Positions 42,024 to 51,148 of a stretch of 64,000 nucleotides of DNA are shown here, piece by piece (position 1 is the stretch's first letter; every line of letters begins with the position of its first letter). The position numbers and the translations under genes were made by a program. The DNA is taken from positions 558,001 to 622,000 of the forward strand of contig CALSUC010000001.1 of NCBI GenBank assembly GCA_943789445.1. Reading direction: 5' to 3'. The DNA is from UBA4575 sp002386945. Lineage in GTDB: Bacteria; Pseudomonadota; Gammaproteobacteria; UBA4575. The notes under the pieces were generated by a model. The model had not been told where the DNA came from. It saw nothing but the letters and a program-made list of their open reading frames with translations, and did not search any database.

Positions 42024-42752
42024 ATGAGTGAAAAAACCGTTTACAAGCGTATTCTTTTAAAACTAAGTGGCGAAGCCCTGATGGGTGAGTGTGACTATGG
42101 GATTGACCCGCAAGTGATTTCTCGCGTAGCGACAGAGATTGTTGAGTTGCTTGAAATGAATGTGCAGGTTGCTGTCGTGATTGGCGGCGGTAATATATTC
42201 CGTGGCGCAGGTCTAGCAGAAGGCGGTATTGATAGAGTAACCGGCGATCAGATGGGCATGTTAGCGACTGTGATTAACAGTCTGGCGTTACAAGATGCCT
42301 TGGAAAGCCAAGGTGCTAATAGCCGAGTCATGTCGGCAATTCAAATTAATGAAGTATGTGAAGACTATATTCGTCGGCGTGCTGTCCGTCATCTAGAAAG
42401 AGGACGAGTTGTAGTTTTTGCTGCGGGCACAGGTAATCCATTCTTTACTACCGATTCAGCAGCGAGTTTACGTGCTACCGAAATCGATGCTGAATTGATG
42501 CTGAAAGCAACCAAGGTCGATGGTGTTTACGATGCTGATCCGATGAAAAATCCAGATGCTAAGATGTATAAGCGACTGAGTTATGATCAGGTTTTACGCG
42601 ATGATTTACAGGTGATGGATGCGACCGCTATTGTAATGTGTCGTGATAATGACATCCCATTACGTGTATTTAATATGTTTCATGCTGGCGACCTTAAGCG
42701 TATTGCCTTAGGTGAAGATGTCGGTACTTTAGTTTCAGGTAATAAGTCATGA
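42024..42752 (+). CDS. pyrH: Uridylate kinase
   Basis: Phosphorylates UMP. Belongs to the amino-acid kinase fold: LLKLSGEALMG, VVIGGGNIFRGA, DQMGMLATVINSLAL and GTGNPFFTTDSAASLRA are all present. Length 242. AGGA eight bases before the ATG. It overlaps frr by four bases, in the order tsf-pyrH-frr-uppS. Confidence 0.97.
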   Translation: MSEKTVYKRILLKLSGEALMGECDYGIDPQVISRVATEIVELLEMNVQVAVVIGGGNIFRGAGLAEGGIDRVTGDQMGMLATVINSLALQDALESQGANSRVMSAIQINEVCEDYIRRRAVRHLERGRVVVFAAGTGNPFFTTDSAASLRATEIDAELMLKATKVDGVYDADPMKNPDAKMYKRLSYDQVLRDDLQVMDATAIVMCRDNDIPLRVFNMFHAGDLKRIALGEDVGTLVSGNKS

Positions 42753-43306
42753 TTGAAGAGATTAAAAAAGACGCGAATACGCGTATGCATAAAAGTGTAG
42801 AAGCTCTAAGAGTAGAGCTGACTAAGATTCGTACTGGCCGCGCTAACGTTAGCCTGCTTGATCACGTTATGGTTGATTATTACGGTTCAGAAGTGCCTCT
42901 TAATCAAGCTGCTAATATCAGTGTCGATGATGCGCGTACCCTAGCAGTTTCTCCTTGGGAGAAAACTATGGTGCCTGCAATCGAGAAGGCTATTATGAAT
43001 TCAGATATGGGTCTGAATCCAGTCACTACAGGTGAGCTTATTCGTGTGCCTTTGCCTGCATTGACCGAAGAAAGACGTCGTGATTTCGTCAAGTTGGTGC
43101 GTGCAGAAGCTGAGCAAGCACGGGTTGCTATTCGCAATATCCGTCGTGATGCAAATAGTGATCTTAAAGAGCTGACCAAGGAAAAAGAAATCTCTGAAGA
43201 TGATGAGCGTGGTTCTTTAGAAGCAGTACAAAAGCTGACGGATAGTATTATTAAGAATATAGATGAAATACTGGCGGCTAAAGAAAAAGAGCTGATGGAG
43301 ATTTAA
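42749..43306 (+). CDS. frr: Ribosome recycling factor
   Basis: Splits the post-termination ribosome with EF-G. The three-helix bundle carries LTKIRTGRANVSLLD, VPLNQAANISV, NPVTTGELIRVPLPALTEER and RRDANSDLKEL. Length 185. ATGA overlap with pyrH. Confidence 0.97.
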   Translation: MIEEIKKDANTRMHKSVEALRVELTKIRTGRANVSLLDHVMVDYYGSEVPLNQAANISVDDARTLAVSPWEKTMVPAIEKAIMNSDMGLNPVTTGELIRVPLPALTEERRRDFVKLVRAEAEQARVAIRNIRRDANSDLKELTKEKEISEDDERGSLEAVQKLTDSIIKNIDEILAAKEKELMEI

Positions 43307-43349
43307 TTCCTTTGAAGCCTTCAACCTTGTTAGTGCAGTCTTATTGAAT

Positions 43350-44078
43350 ATGGCGAAAGCTCAAACACTACCGAAACATGTGGCCGTGGTGATGGATGGG
43401 AATGGACGGTGGGCGAGTAAACGGTTACTGCCACGCTCTATCGGACATCGGCGGGGGACAAAGGCCTGCCGCAAGATTATCGAAGCCTGTCTTAAGCAAA
43501 ACATAAAATACCTGACCCTGTTCGCCTTCAGTAGTGAAAACTGGCAACGTCCGCGAGAAGAAGTGCGGGCGATTATGGAATTATTCATTTTATCATTGAA
43601 GAATGATGCTGAGACCTTGCATGAGCAGGGTATCCAAGTACGTTTTATTGGTGGTCGTACACAGTTTAGTTTGCAATTGCGTGAGCTTATTGATCAGACT
43701 GAAGCCCTAACAAAAGCGAATGATAAAATGTTGCTGAGCATTGCCATCGACTACAGTGGTCGCTGGGATTTAATGCAAGCAAGTAAACAACTTTGTAAAC
43801 AAGTGCAGCTGCAAGGCTTAAATAGCGATGAGCTGGGTGAAGATGCATTTGAAAAGTATCTCTCGACCTATCCTCTTCCTGACCCTGACCTATTTATTCG
43901 TACCGGTGGGGAACAGCGCATTAGTAACTTTCTTATATGGCAGTTGGCTTACACTGAGCTCTATTTTAGTGACACCCTTTGGCCCGATTTTGACGCCAAG
44001 GAGTTAGAACTTGCCTTTGCTAGTTACGCCAAACGCAAACGTCGCTATGGTTTAGTGCCGGAACAAATTGAGTCTTAG
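43350..44078 (+). CDS. uppS: Undecaprenyl diphosphate synthase
   Basis: Cis-prenyltransferase that makes the C55 carrier for peptidoglycan and glycans. The signature HVAVVMDGNGRWA contains the catalytic Asp, followed by GHRRGTKA, FAFSSENW, and IRTGGEQRISNFLIWQLAYTE-type residues near the end. I chose the ATG at 43350 (242 residues); a TTG two codons earlier is possible. It ends two bases before cdsA. Confidence 0.96.
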   Translation: MAKAQTLPKHVAVVMDGNGRWASKRLLPRSIGHRRGTKACRKIIEACLKQNIKYLTLFAFSSENWQRPREEVRAIMELFILSLKNDAETLHEQGIQVRFIGGRTQFSLQLRELIDQTEALTKANDKMLLSIAIDYSGRWDLMQASKQLCKQVQLQGLNSDELGEDAFEKYLSTYPLPDPDLFIRTGGEQRISNFLIWQLAYTELYFSDTLWPDFDAKELELAFASYAKRKRRYGLVPEQIES

Positions 44079-44079
44079 T

Positions 44080-44880
44080 ATGCTACGTCAACGAATTATC
44101 ACCGGTCTTATTCTTGCACCCTTGGTGCTGTCTGCACTGCTGTGGATGCCGAGTCAGCCTCTCGCTTTATTGTTGGCAGTATTTGCCATGATTGGGGCTT
44201 GGGAGTGGGCGAGTATGGTGCTGCATAAAACTAGCGCTAAGATGGCCTTTGTCGCTCTATGTGCCGGTTTTATGGCATTTGCATATTACTGGTTGACGGC
44301 TGAGCACTATCGGTTGTTGATGCTTCTAATGAGTATCTACTGGGTCTTTGCACTGGTGTTACTCAGCTTCTATGAGACAAGTTGGTTGGGTAGTCCAATC
44401 CTGCGTTCTTTCCTTAAGCAAAGTGGTTACTTTGTTATCGCCAGTGGTTGGTTAGCGCTGATCATGCTGCATAGGGTCGAGGCCAGTCTATTATTGTATT
44501 TCTTCCTGTTGATTTGGGTGGCCGATATTGCCGCCTATTTTTCAGGCAAACGCTTTGGCCGTAGCAAGCTGGCTGCCGAGCTCAGTCCCGGTAAAACCAG
44601 AGAAGGCGTGTTGGGTGCCTTGGTCGGTACATCTGTATTCGCAGCACTGGCCGCACAATGGTTTGAATACAATGCAGTCACGAGTGTTTATTTCGTGCTG
44701 CTATCAGTCTTTAGTGCGTTGATATCAGTAGTGGGTGACTTATTTGAGAGCCTGTTGAAACGCAATGCTGGGGTGAAAGATAGTGGCTCGATATTTCCAG
44801 GACATGGTGGTGTGTTAGATCGCATTGACAGTTTATTAGCAGCGGCTCCAGGCTTTGTCTTGGGCCTCACTTGGCTCTAA
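44080..44880 (+). CDS. cdsA: Phosphatidate cytidylyltransferase
   Basis: Makes CDP-diacylglycerol for phospholipids. A multi-span membrane protein (about seven hydrophobic segments) with the CdsA signature SVVGDLFESLLKRNAGVKDS and FPGHGGVLDRIDSL near the C-terminus. I chose the ATG at 44080 (266 residues), just past the uppS stop; a TTG 12 bases earlier would overlap it. Located between uppS and dxr as usual. Confidence 0.95.
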   Translation: MLRQRIITGLILAPLVLSALLWMPSQPLALLLAVFAMIGAWEWASMVLHKTSAKMAFVALCAGFMAFAYYWLTAEHYRLLMLLMSIYWVFALVLLSFYETSWLGSPILRSFLKQSGYFVIASGWLALIMLHRVEASLLLYFFLLIWVADIAAYFSGKRFGRSKLAAELSPGKTREGVLGALVGTSVFAALAAQWFEYNAVTSVYFVLLSVFSALISVVGDLFESLLKRNAGVKDSGSIFPGHGGVLDRIDSLLAAAPGFVLGLTWL

Positions 44881-44882
44881 TC

Positions 44883-46076
44883 ATGGCGCAGGACAAAAAC
44901 ACAACTGGGGTCACTATTCTGGGTTCAACCGGTAGCATTGGTCGTAGCACCTTAGATGTGATTGCGCGTAACCCAGATCGTTTTAACGTGGTTGCTTTAA
45001 GTGCACATCAATCGATCGACCTGCTGCTGCAACAGGTCATTCAATTCAAGCCACAGTATGTAGTTGTGACCGATACTGCTGCGGCAGCGATATTTAAAGC
45101 ACAGCTAAAAGATATAACCCATGCCCCCCAGCTACTCTCTGCTGAAACTGGCTTGGTCGAGGTGGTGCAACTAGATGCCGTCGATAGTGTCATGGCTGCA
45201 ATCGTTGGTGGTGCTGGCTTGCCCTCGACACTAGCTGCAGCACATGCGGGTAAGAATGTACTGCTAGCGAATAAAGAGGCCTTAGTCATGGCTGGTGAGT
45301 TGCTACTGACAGCAGCGGCTGAAAGTGGTGCTAGATTATTACCGATTGATAGCGAACATAATGCAGTATTACAGTGTCTAGCTAATCAGTCAGTCAGTCA
45401 GCCTATGCTTGGGGTCGAGCATATTACGCTGACCGCTTCTGGTGGGCCGTTCCTCAAGACGCCATTGGAACAACTAGCTGGTGTTACACCAGAGCAGGCC
45501 TGCGCCCATCCGAATTGGGAGATGGGGCGAAAGATTTCGGTTGATTCAGCCACCATGATGAACAAGGGTCTAGAAGTTATTGAAGCCTGTTTCTTATTTA
45601 AGCTGTCACCTAATCAAGTCAAAGTGCTGATCCATCCGCAATCATTAGTCCATGCCATGGTGAGTTACTGTGATGGTTCTGTGCTAGCGCACTTAGGTCA
45701 TCCTGATATGTGTGTGCCGATTGCGCATGCGCTGGGTTGGCCGGAGCGCATTGCTTCAGGTGTTGCAGCGTTATCATTGGCTGACTGTGCCAATCTTGAA
45801 TTTTATGAGCCAGATACTGAGCGTTTTCCTTGCCTTACTCTGGCCTTGGATGCGCAGCGAGCAGGACAGGCTGCAACGATTGCCTTGAATGCAGCGAATG
45901 AGGTCGCAGTAGCTGCTTTCCTCCAGTCTGCGATTGCTTATCAGGATATTTATAAAGCGGTTGCGATAATAGTGGAGCAAGAGGAAGCTATTAAAATCCA
46001 GACTATTGAAGATGTATTTCGGGTTGATGCGAGTGCGCGTCGCGAGGCCAAACGTCTGGTTGCCAGTTGGACTTAA
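44883..46076 (+). CDS. dxr: 1-Deoxy-D-xylulose 5-phosphate reductoisomerase
   Basis: First committed step of the MEP isoprenoid pathway; IspD and IspF are also in this window. TILGSTGSIGRST binds NADPH, LANKEALVMAG and PIDSEHNA hold metal and substrate, and TASGGPF and GRKISVDSATMMNKGLE follow. I chose the ATG at 44883 (397 residues). A four-copy TCAG tract lies inside at 45386-45401. Confidence 0.96.
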   Translation: MAQDKNTTGVTILGSTGSIGRSTLDVIARNPDRFNVVALSAHQSIDLLLQQVIQFKPQYVVVTDTAAAAIFKAQLKDITHAPQLLSAETGLVEVVQLDAVDSVMAAIVGGAGLPSTLAAAHAGKNVLLANKEALVMAGELLLTAAAESGARLLPIDSEHNAVLQCLANQSVSQPMLGVEHITLTASGGPFLKTPLEQLAGVTPEQACAHPNWEMGRKISVDSATMMNKGLEVIEACFLFKLSPNQVKVLIHPQSLVHAMVSYCDGSVLAHLGHPDMCVPIAHALGWPERIASGVAALSLADCANLEFYEPDTERFPCLTLALDAQRAGQAATIALNAANEVAVAAFLQSAIAYQDIYKAVAIIVEQEEAIKIQTIEDVFRVDASARREAKRLVASWT

Positions 46077-46111
46077 ATTTAGATAATAATGTTAGCTAGG
46101 ATAGTTAGAGT

Positions 46112-47503
46112 ATGAATACGGTTCTGATCAGTATCGCTTCTTTTATAGTCGCTATCAGTGTGATCGTCACAATTCACGAGCTTGGCCACTATTTGGCAGC
46201 ACGCCTCTTGGGCGTCCGTGTGCTGCGTTTTTCGGTTGGCTTTGGCAAACCACTACTGCGTTATGTGTCACGCCGTAGTGGTATTGAATACGTGCTTGCC
46301 GCCTTGCCTTTGGGTGGTTACGTCAAGATGTTGGATGAGCGTGAAGCCCCAGTCGAAGAAAAAGAGTTGGCGTTTGCGTTTAACCGTAAGCCGGTGGCCT
46401 CGCGTTTCGCAATTGTAGCAGCGGGACCCTTGTTTAATTTCTTACTGGCCATAACTGCTTACCTGATGATGTATGTCGTTGGTGTGCAAGGATTTAAACC
46501 AGAGATTGGAGCAACCATTGCAGGTAGCCCGGCCTATGTTGCCGGTTTACGTGCCGGTGATGAGATCATGCGTGTCAACAACGTAGAGACACAGACTTGG
46601 GAAGATGCGGGTATTGCCTTTATTGATCAAGCCTTAAGCCATGGTGTGGTTGCGGTCACTAAACGTGATGCACAGGGCTATGAGACAGAGCTCATGCTGG
46701 ATTTAAGTGATACCAGGGCCTTATTAGACGAAGGGATGGCCTTAGATAAGATCGGTATTCAGCCTTGGCGTGCAAGCTTACCAGCGGTGTTAGGAGAGCT
46801 GACTGAAGAGGGCGCGGCACAGCGTGCAGGTTTACAGCTGAAAGATCGTATTGTTGCAGTGGATGATCAGTTGATTAACGATTGGAGTGACTGGGTTCGT
46901 GTTATTCGTGCGCATCCAGGGCAAAAACTGACAGTTAAGCTACAGCGTGCGGGGCAAGAACAGTCTTTGGTGCTAACCCCCGATTTTGCAGCGGATAGCA
47001 AACAGGCGCAGGGGCGTATTGGTGCTTACCCTTGGTTAGGTGAAAATGACGCGGAACGGAGACGGATTCAGGAAGAAATCACCGCCCATCAGGTGACGGT
47101 GATTTACAGTCCTTTAGAGGCATTGCAAAAAGGGGTGTCAAAAACGCTTGATATGAGCGTGTTGACCATTAAACTACTGGCTAAGCTTGTGATTGGTGAG
47201 GCGTCGTTAAAAAACATTAGTGGACCCATATCAATAGCAGAATATGCAGGCTTGTCGGCGCAGTTAGGCTTGGCAACATTCTTGAGTACTTTAGCGATTA
47301 TCAGTATCAGTATTGGGATTTTGAATCTATTACCGATACCGATGTTGGATGGTGGTCATTTAATGTACTATTGCGTTGAGATAGTGAAGGGTAGTCCAGT
47401 CTCTGAAGGTATTCAGATATATGCTCAGCAACTTGGCGTTTTTCTGCTCGCTAGCCTGATGCTGGTGGCTTTCTATAATGATTTTCAACGGTTACTTGGC
47501 TAA
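46112..47503 (+). CDS. rseP: Site-2 zinc protease RseP
   Basis: Inner-membrane protease that cuts RseA in the sigma-E envelope stress response. HELGH at 22-26 (H22, E23, H26) is the zinc site, two PDZ domains lie at about 115-290, and NLLPIPMLDGGHL near the C-terminus gives the third ligand. Four membrane spans. Length 463. Between dxr and bamA in the standard order. Confidence 0.96.
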   Translation: MNTVLISIASFIVAISVIVTIHELGHYLAARLLGVRVLRFSVGFGKPLLRYVSRRSGIEYVLAALPLGGYVKMLDEREAPVEEKELAFAFNRKPVASRFAIVAAGPLFNFLLAITAYLMMYVVGVQGFKPEIGATIAGSPAYVAGLRAGDEIMRVNNVETQTWEDAGIAFIDQALSHGVVAVTKRDAQGYETELMLDLSDTRALLDEGMALDKIGIQPWRASLPAVLGELTEEGAAQRAGLQLKDRIVAVDDQLINDWSDWVRVIRAHPGQKLTVKLQRAGQEQSLVLTPDFAADSKQAQGRIGAYPWLGENDAERRRIQEEITAHQVTVIYSPLEALQKGVSKTLDMSVLTIKLLAKLVIGEASLKNISGPISIAEYAGLSAQLGLATFLSTLAIISISIGILNLLPIPMLDGGHLMYYCVEIVKGSPVSEGIQIYAQQLGVFLLASLMLVAFYNDFQRLLG

Positions 47504-47550
47504 CAGTTGTAATAACGACTAACTAGTCTAACAAAGCGATTAAAATTAAC

Positions 47551-49830
47551 GTGATCAAAACCATTATCAAAGCCAGTTTGGCCTGTCTGCTCTTATTTGG
47601 AGTAGCGCAAGCTGAGCCTTTTAAGGTTCGTGACATCGTTCTACAGGGTCTTGAAAGAATTTCTCCAGGAACCGTTTTCACATATTTGCCGGTCAAAGTC
47701 GGTGATACATTCTCCAGTGCTGATTCGGCACAAGTAATTAAAGAGCTATATAAAACTGAACTGTTTAATGACATCAGTTTAGGTCAGGATGGTGATGTCT
47801 TGATCGTGGTACTACAAGAGCGCCCAGGTATCGCTAGTCTGAATATCATTGGCAATAAAGATATTCCTGATGATCAATTAATAGAAAGTCTGTCTGATAT
47901 TGGTATTGCACCAGGCCGTGTGCTGAATCGCTCGGTACTGGGGCGCTTAGAAAATGAGCTGTTGCAGCAATACTTTTCACGTGGCAAATACAGTGTTCAG
48001 ATCAAGACGGAAATGACCGAATTAAGTCGTAATCGGGTTGATATTGAGATCCAGATTGCAGAAGGTGAAGCGGCTGAAATTCGCGGTGTAAACATTGTTG
48101 GCAATCAGGTCTATAAAGATAAAGAGCTGAAAAAATCTTTCGAGTCTGGCAGTAAGCCTTGGTGGAAACCACTCTCAGATAATGAGAAATATTCTAAGCA
48201 ACGGTTACAAGCAGATCTTGAAAAGCTACGCTCTAAATACCTAAATTCAGGTTATCTTAATTTCAATGTAGCATCGACACAGGTCTCTATTTCACAGGAT
48301 AAAAAAGATATCTTTATCACCGTTAATGTCGATGAAGGTAATCAATACACGATTAAAGAGATTAAACTCGCCGGCACTTTTGTTGTGGCGAAAGAAGACC
48401 TTGAAGCCCAGTTGTTAATTGCTACAGATCAGTTTTTCTCGCGATCTGAAGTGGTTGCATCGGCAGAAGGAATTAAAAATCGGTTGAGTGAAGATGGTTA
48501 TGCCTTTGCCCGAGTAAACCCAGTGCCTGATGTAAATGAAGAAGATAAATCAGTTGTATTAACTTTCTTCATCGATCCGGGTAAGCGTGTCTATGTGCGC
48601 AGAATAAATATTACGGGTAACGACTACAGTCGTGATGAGGTTTATCGTCGAGAATTTCGTCAGATGGAAGGCGGCTGGTTTTCACAAACAGCTATTGAAA
48701 TCTCTAGGCGTAGAGTCCAGCGTTTAGCCTTTGTTGAGTCAGTCGAGTTTGAGACAATACGTATTCCTGGCGCCGATGATATGGTCGACATCGAAGTGGT
48801 GGTTTCTGAACGATTAGCCGGTAGTTTTACCATCGGTGCGGGTCTGTCTGATAGCCAGGGTGCAGTGATTACTACCAGTCTTAGCCAAGATAACTTTTTG
48901 GGCAGTGGTAAGTCGGTCTCTTTCAGTATTAACACCAGTAAGGTTAATACCGTGTATGACCTGAGTTATAATGATCCGTATTACACCATTGATGGTGTTA
49001 ACCGCGGTTATGGCTTTAGTTACATATCTGTAGACGCTGAAGAAGCCGATATCTCAGACTTTAATACGGATGAACTTAGTTTTCGGACAAATTATGGTAT
49101 TCCGCTAACGGAAGATGATCGTGTTGGTGCTACGGCTGAGATAAGTCATACGAAGGTTACGACAGGTACCGATACTTCAGAAGAAATCTATAATTTCCTA
49201 CAAGACAACGGTAGTAAATTTACAAATATCAACGTGTCCGGCAATATTACGCATGATACGCGTAATAGACGCATTTTTGGTACTGAGGGCTTCTATCAGC
49301 GAGCACGTGTAGAATTGGCAGTACCAATGAGCGGTCTTGAGTACTATAAGGTTGATTATAAGAATATCTTTCTTTACCCATTAACCGATATATTTACCCT
49401 ATCAACGCGTTCTCAGGTCGGATATGGTGATTCATATGGTGATACTACTGATCTGCCATTCTTTCAGAAGTACCGGGCTGGTGGTTCTTCCTCGGTGCGT
49501 GGTTATCGGGCTAATAGTCTAGGTCCAAGAGACTCTAAAGACCGTGCTTATGGTGGCAATCTATTAACAACAGCCGGGGTTGAATTATTCTTCCCAGTAC
49601 CAGCCTTAGCTGATTCCAAAAACTTCCGGTTGGGGTTGTTCTCAGATATTGGTAATGTATACGCAGATGTGGATGAGTGGGAGGCTAGCGAATTGCGCGG
49701 TAGTTATGGCCTCGAGCTTAATATGATTACAGGATTGGGAGGTATTTCTCTTTCCTTTGCAGGTACATATAACGATGAACCAGATGATAAAACAGAGTCA
49801 TTTCAATTTGAATTTGGCACAAGCTTTTAA
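47551..49830 (+). CDS. bamA: Outer membrane assembly factor BamA
   Basis: Omp85 core of the BAM complex that inserts beta-barrel proteins. A signal peptide (about 1-21, cut after AQA) precedes five POTRA repeats (from FKVRDIVLQGLERIS) and a 16-strand barrel with the lid loop VRGYRANSLGPRD (GGSSSVRGY). The C-terminal FEFGTSF ends in phenylalanine as expected. Start GTG at 47551. Length 759. Confidence 0.97.
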   Translation: MIKTIIKASLACLLLFGVAQAEPFKVRDIVLQGLERISPGTVFTYLPVKVGDTFSSADSAQVIKELYKTELFNDISLGQDGDVLIVVLQERPGIASLNIIGNKDIPDDQLIESLSDIGIAPGRVLNRSVLGRLENELLQQYFSRGKYSVQIKTEMTELSRNRVDIEIQIAEGEAAEIRGVNIVGNQVYKDKELKKSFESGSKPWWKPLSDNEKYSKQRLQADLEKLRSKYLNSGYLNFNVASTQVSISQDKKDIFITVNVDEGNQYTIKEIKLAGTFVVAKEDLEAQLLIATDQFFSRSEVVASAEGIKNRLSEDGYAFARVNPVPDVNEEDKSVVLTFFIDPGKRVYVRRINITGNDYSRDEVYRREFRQMEGGWFSQTAIEISRRRVQRLAFVESVEFETIRIPGADDMVDIEVVVSERLAGSFTIGAGLSDSQGAVITTSLSQDNFLGSGKSVSFSINTSKVNTVYDLSYNDPYYTIDGVNRGYGFSYISVDAEEADISDFNTDELSFRTNYGIPLTEDDRVGATAEISHTKVTTGTDTSEEIYNFLQDNGSKFTNINVSGNITHDTRNRRIFGTEGFYQRARVELAVPMSGLEYYKVDYKNIFLYPLTDIFTLSTRSQVGYGDSYGDTTDLPFFQKYRAGGSSSVRGYRANSLGPRDSKDRAYGGNLLTTAGVELFFPVPALADSKNFRLGLFSDIGNVYADVDEWEASELRGSYGLELNMITGLGGISLSFAGTYNDEPDDKTESFQFEFGTSF

Positions 49831-49845
49831 AGTAGGAGCATTAAC

Positions 49846-50349
49846 TTGAATACGAAGAAAATCGTCAGTACTTTCCTTGCCGCAACACTAATGGTTGCGG
49901 GCACCGCATTGGCAGAGCCAAAACTTGGTTTTGTTAATATTGGTGAGATCATGGAAAAATCCCCGCAGGCTGGCGCTGCACGCTCGTCGCTTGAGAAGGA
50001 ATTTGCAACTCGCGACAAAGGACTCACTGCGGCACGTGATGTGGTGCTAAAGCTAGAAGAAAAGCTTAATAATGATGGCAGCATCATGAGTGAAAGTAAT
50101 CGCGTTAAATTAGAGCGTGAAGTTCTAAGCCAAAAGCGTGACTACAACCGTATGCGTGATGAGATGCGAGAAGACTTCAACATCCGTCGTAACGAAGAGT
50201 TAGGCGTATTACAAAAGAAAGTATATGAAGTAATTCAGCAGATTGCGACTAAAGAAGCTTATGACCTAGTGCTTACACAGCCAGTGTTATATGCAAGTCC
50301 AAGCATCGATATCACTGCAAAAGTGCTCGAGAAGCTGAGCTCGCAGTAA
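49846..50349 (+). CDS. skp: Periplasmic chaperone Skp/OmpH
   Basis: Holds unfolded outer-membrane proteins for BamA. A signal peptide (about 1-23, ending ALA) and a charged coiled-coil body are visible. The start is TTG at 49846 with AGGAG seven bases upstream. Length 167. It follows bamA by 15 bases. The usual next gene, lpxD, is absent. Confidence 0.93.
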   Translation: MNTKKIVSTFLAATLMVAGTALAEPKLGFVNIGEIMEKSPQAGAARSSLEKEFATRDKGLTAARDVVLKLEEKLNNDGSIMSESNRVKLEREVLSQKRDYNRMRDEMREDFNIRRNEELGVLQKKVYEVIQQIATKEAYDLVLTQPVLYASPSIDITAKVLEKLSSQ

Positions 50350-50372
50350 GCGACTTTTTAACACTGAAGATG

Positions 50373-50408
50373 AGCGGCTGAACGGGTTACCGTTGAGTCG
50401 CTTTTTTG
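50373..50408 (+). terminator. Terminator after skp with a competing stem
   Basis: AGCGGCTGAACGG (50374-50386) pairs with CCGTTGAGTCGCT (50390-50402) with one mismatch and one wobble, followed by a T-run. The right arm AGTCGCTT can instead pair perfectly with AAGCGACT at 50348-50355 next to the skp stop codon, so two exclusive foldings exist. Confidence 0.8.
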
Positions 50409-50473
50409 TAAGTACAGATGAGTTTGATTATGAATAATAAAAGTAAACGGATCGTACTTACGTGGAGTAGAAA

Positions 50474-50923
50474 ATGAGTGTTATGTCAGTTCAAGAAATA
50501 ATGGAATGTTTACCGCATCGGTATCCATTTCTTTTATTGGATGGCGTTATTGAGTGTAATCATGGTGATTCGATTATTGCTAAGAAGAATGTCAGCATTA
50601 ATGAACCCTTTTTCACTGGACACTTTCCTGGGACTCCAGTCTTCCCAGGTGTACTCATTCTTGAAGCCTTAGCCCAGGCCTCAGGTGTCTTAGTCTTGAG
50701 TGACCCGGCTTTGCGACCTGAAAAAAAGAGCTTATTCCTGTTTGTTGGCGTCGATGACGTTCGCTTTAAGCGTCCAGTGGTCCCAGGTGATCAACTTATC
50801 CTGAAGTCTCGTATTTCACGGATGAAGCGTAATCTAGGGCTATTTGAATGTGCGGCTTATGTCGATGATGAATTGGCGGCCAGTGGTCAGTTAAAATGTA
50901 TGTTTAAAGAACTAGACGATTAA
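50474..50923 (+). CDS. fabZ: 3-Hydroxyacyl-[ACP] dehydratase FabZ
   Basis: Dehydrates 3-hydroxyacyl-ACP in fatty acid elongation. The hot-dog fold signature FFTGHFPGTPVFPGVLILEALAQ has the catalytic H50 and E64. Length 149. GGAG seven bases before the ATG. It stands alone between the skp terminator and a 225-base gap, without the usual lpxD before it and lpxA-lpxB after it. Confidence 0.96.
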   Translation: MSVMSVQEIMECLPHRYPFLLLDGVIECNHGDSIIAKKNVSINEPFFTGHFPGTPVFPGVLILEALAQASGVLVLSDPALRPEKKSLFLFVGVDDVRFKRPVVPGDQLILKSRISRMKRNLGLFECAAYVDDELAASGQLKCMFKELDD

Positions 50924-50939
50924 TAGAGTCGTCTAATTT

Positions 50940-50971
50940 AATATTAACAGCAGGATCAGCCTGTTAATATT
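50940..50971 (+). repeat. Strong hairpin after fabZ
   Basis: AATATTAACAG (50940-50950) pairs perfectly with CTGTTAATATT (50961-50971) across ten bases; CAGG and CCTG inside offer an alternative inner stem. There is no proper T-run. Likely a transcript end or processing site of fabZ. The rest of the gap up to 51148 shows no gene. Confidence 0.5.
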
Positions 50972-51148
50972 TAGAAAATTCCTTGGCTGCAATCGCACTG
51001 CCAAGCCGGCTCTCTCCATAACACTCGGTCATAGTCGATGGCTATGATTTGGGGTGCCGTTGATTTGCTGTCATAACGATGGTCAATCTATGTTATAAAA
51101 AAGCTATTCCAATCTGACAAGAACAGCATCAAACCGCAGCCCATATTA

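Noticed and set aside
45386..45401. Four tandem TCAG units inside dxr, possible phase-variable tract
   Set aside because: Only four copies in an essential gene; slippage would be lethal, so chance codon use is likelier.
50924..51148. Loss of lipopolysaccharide inferred from missing lpx genes
   Set aside because: kdsA, bamA and skp are present, so relocation of lpx genes is the simpler reading.
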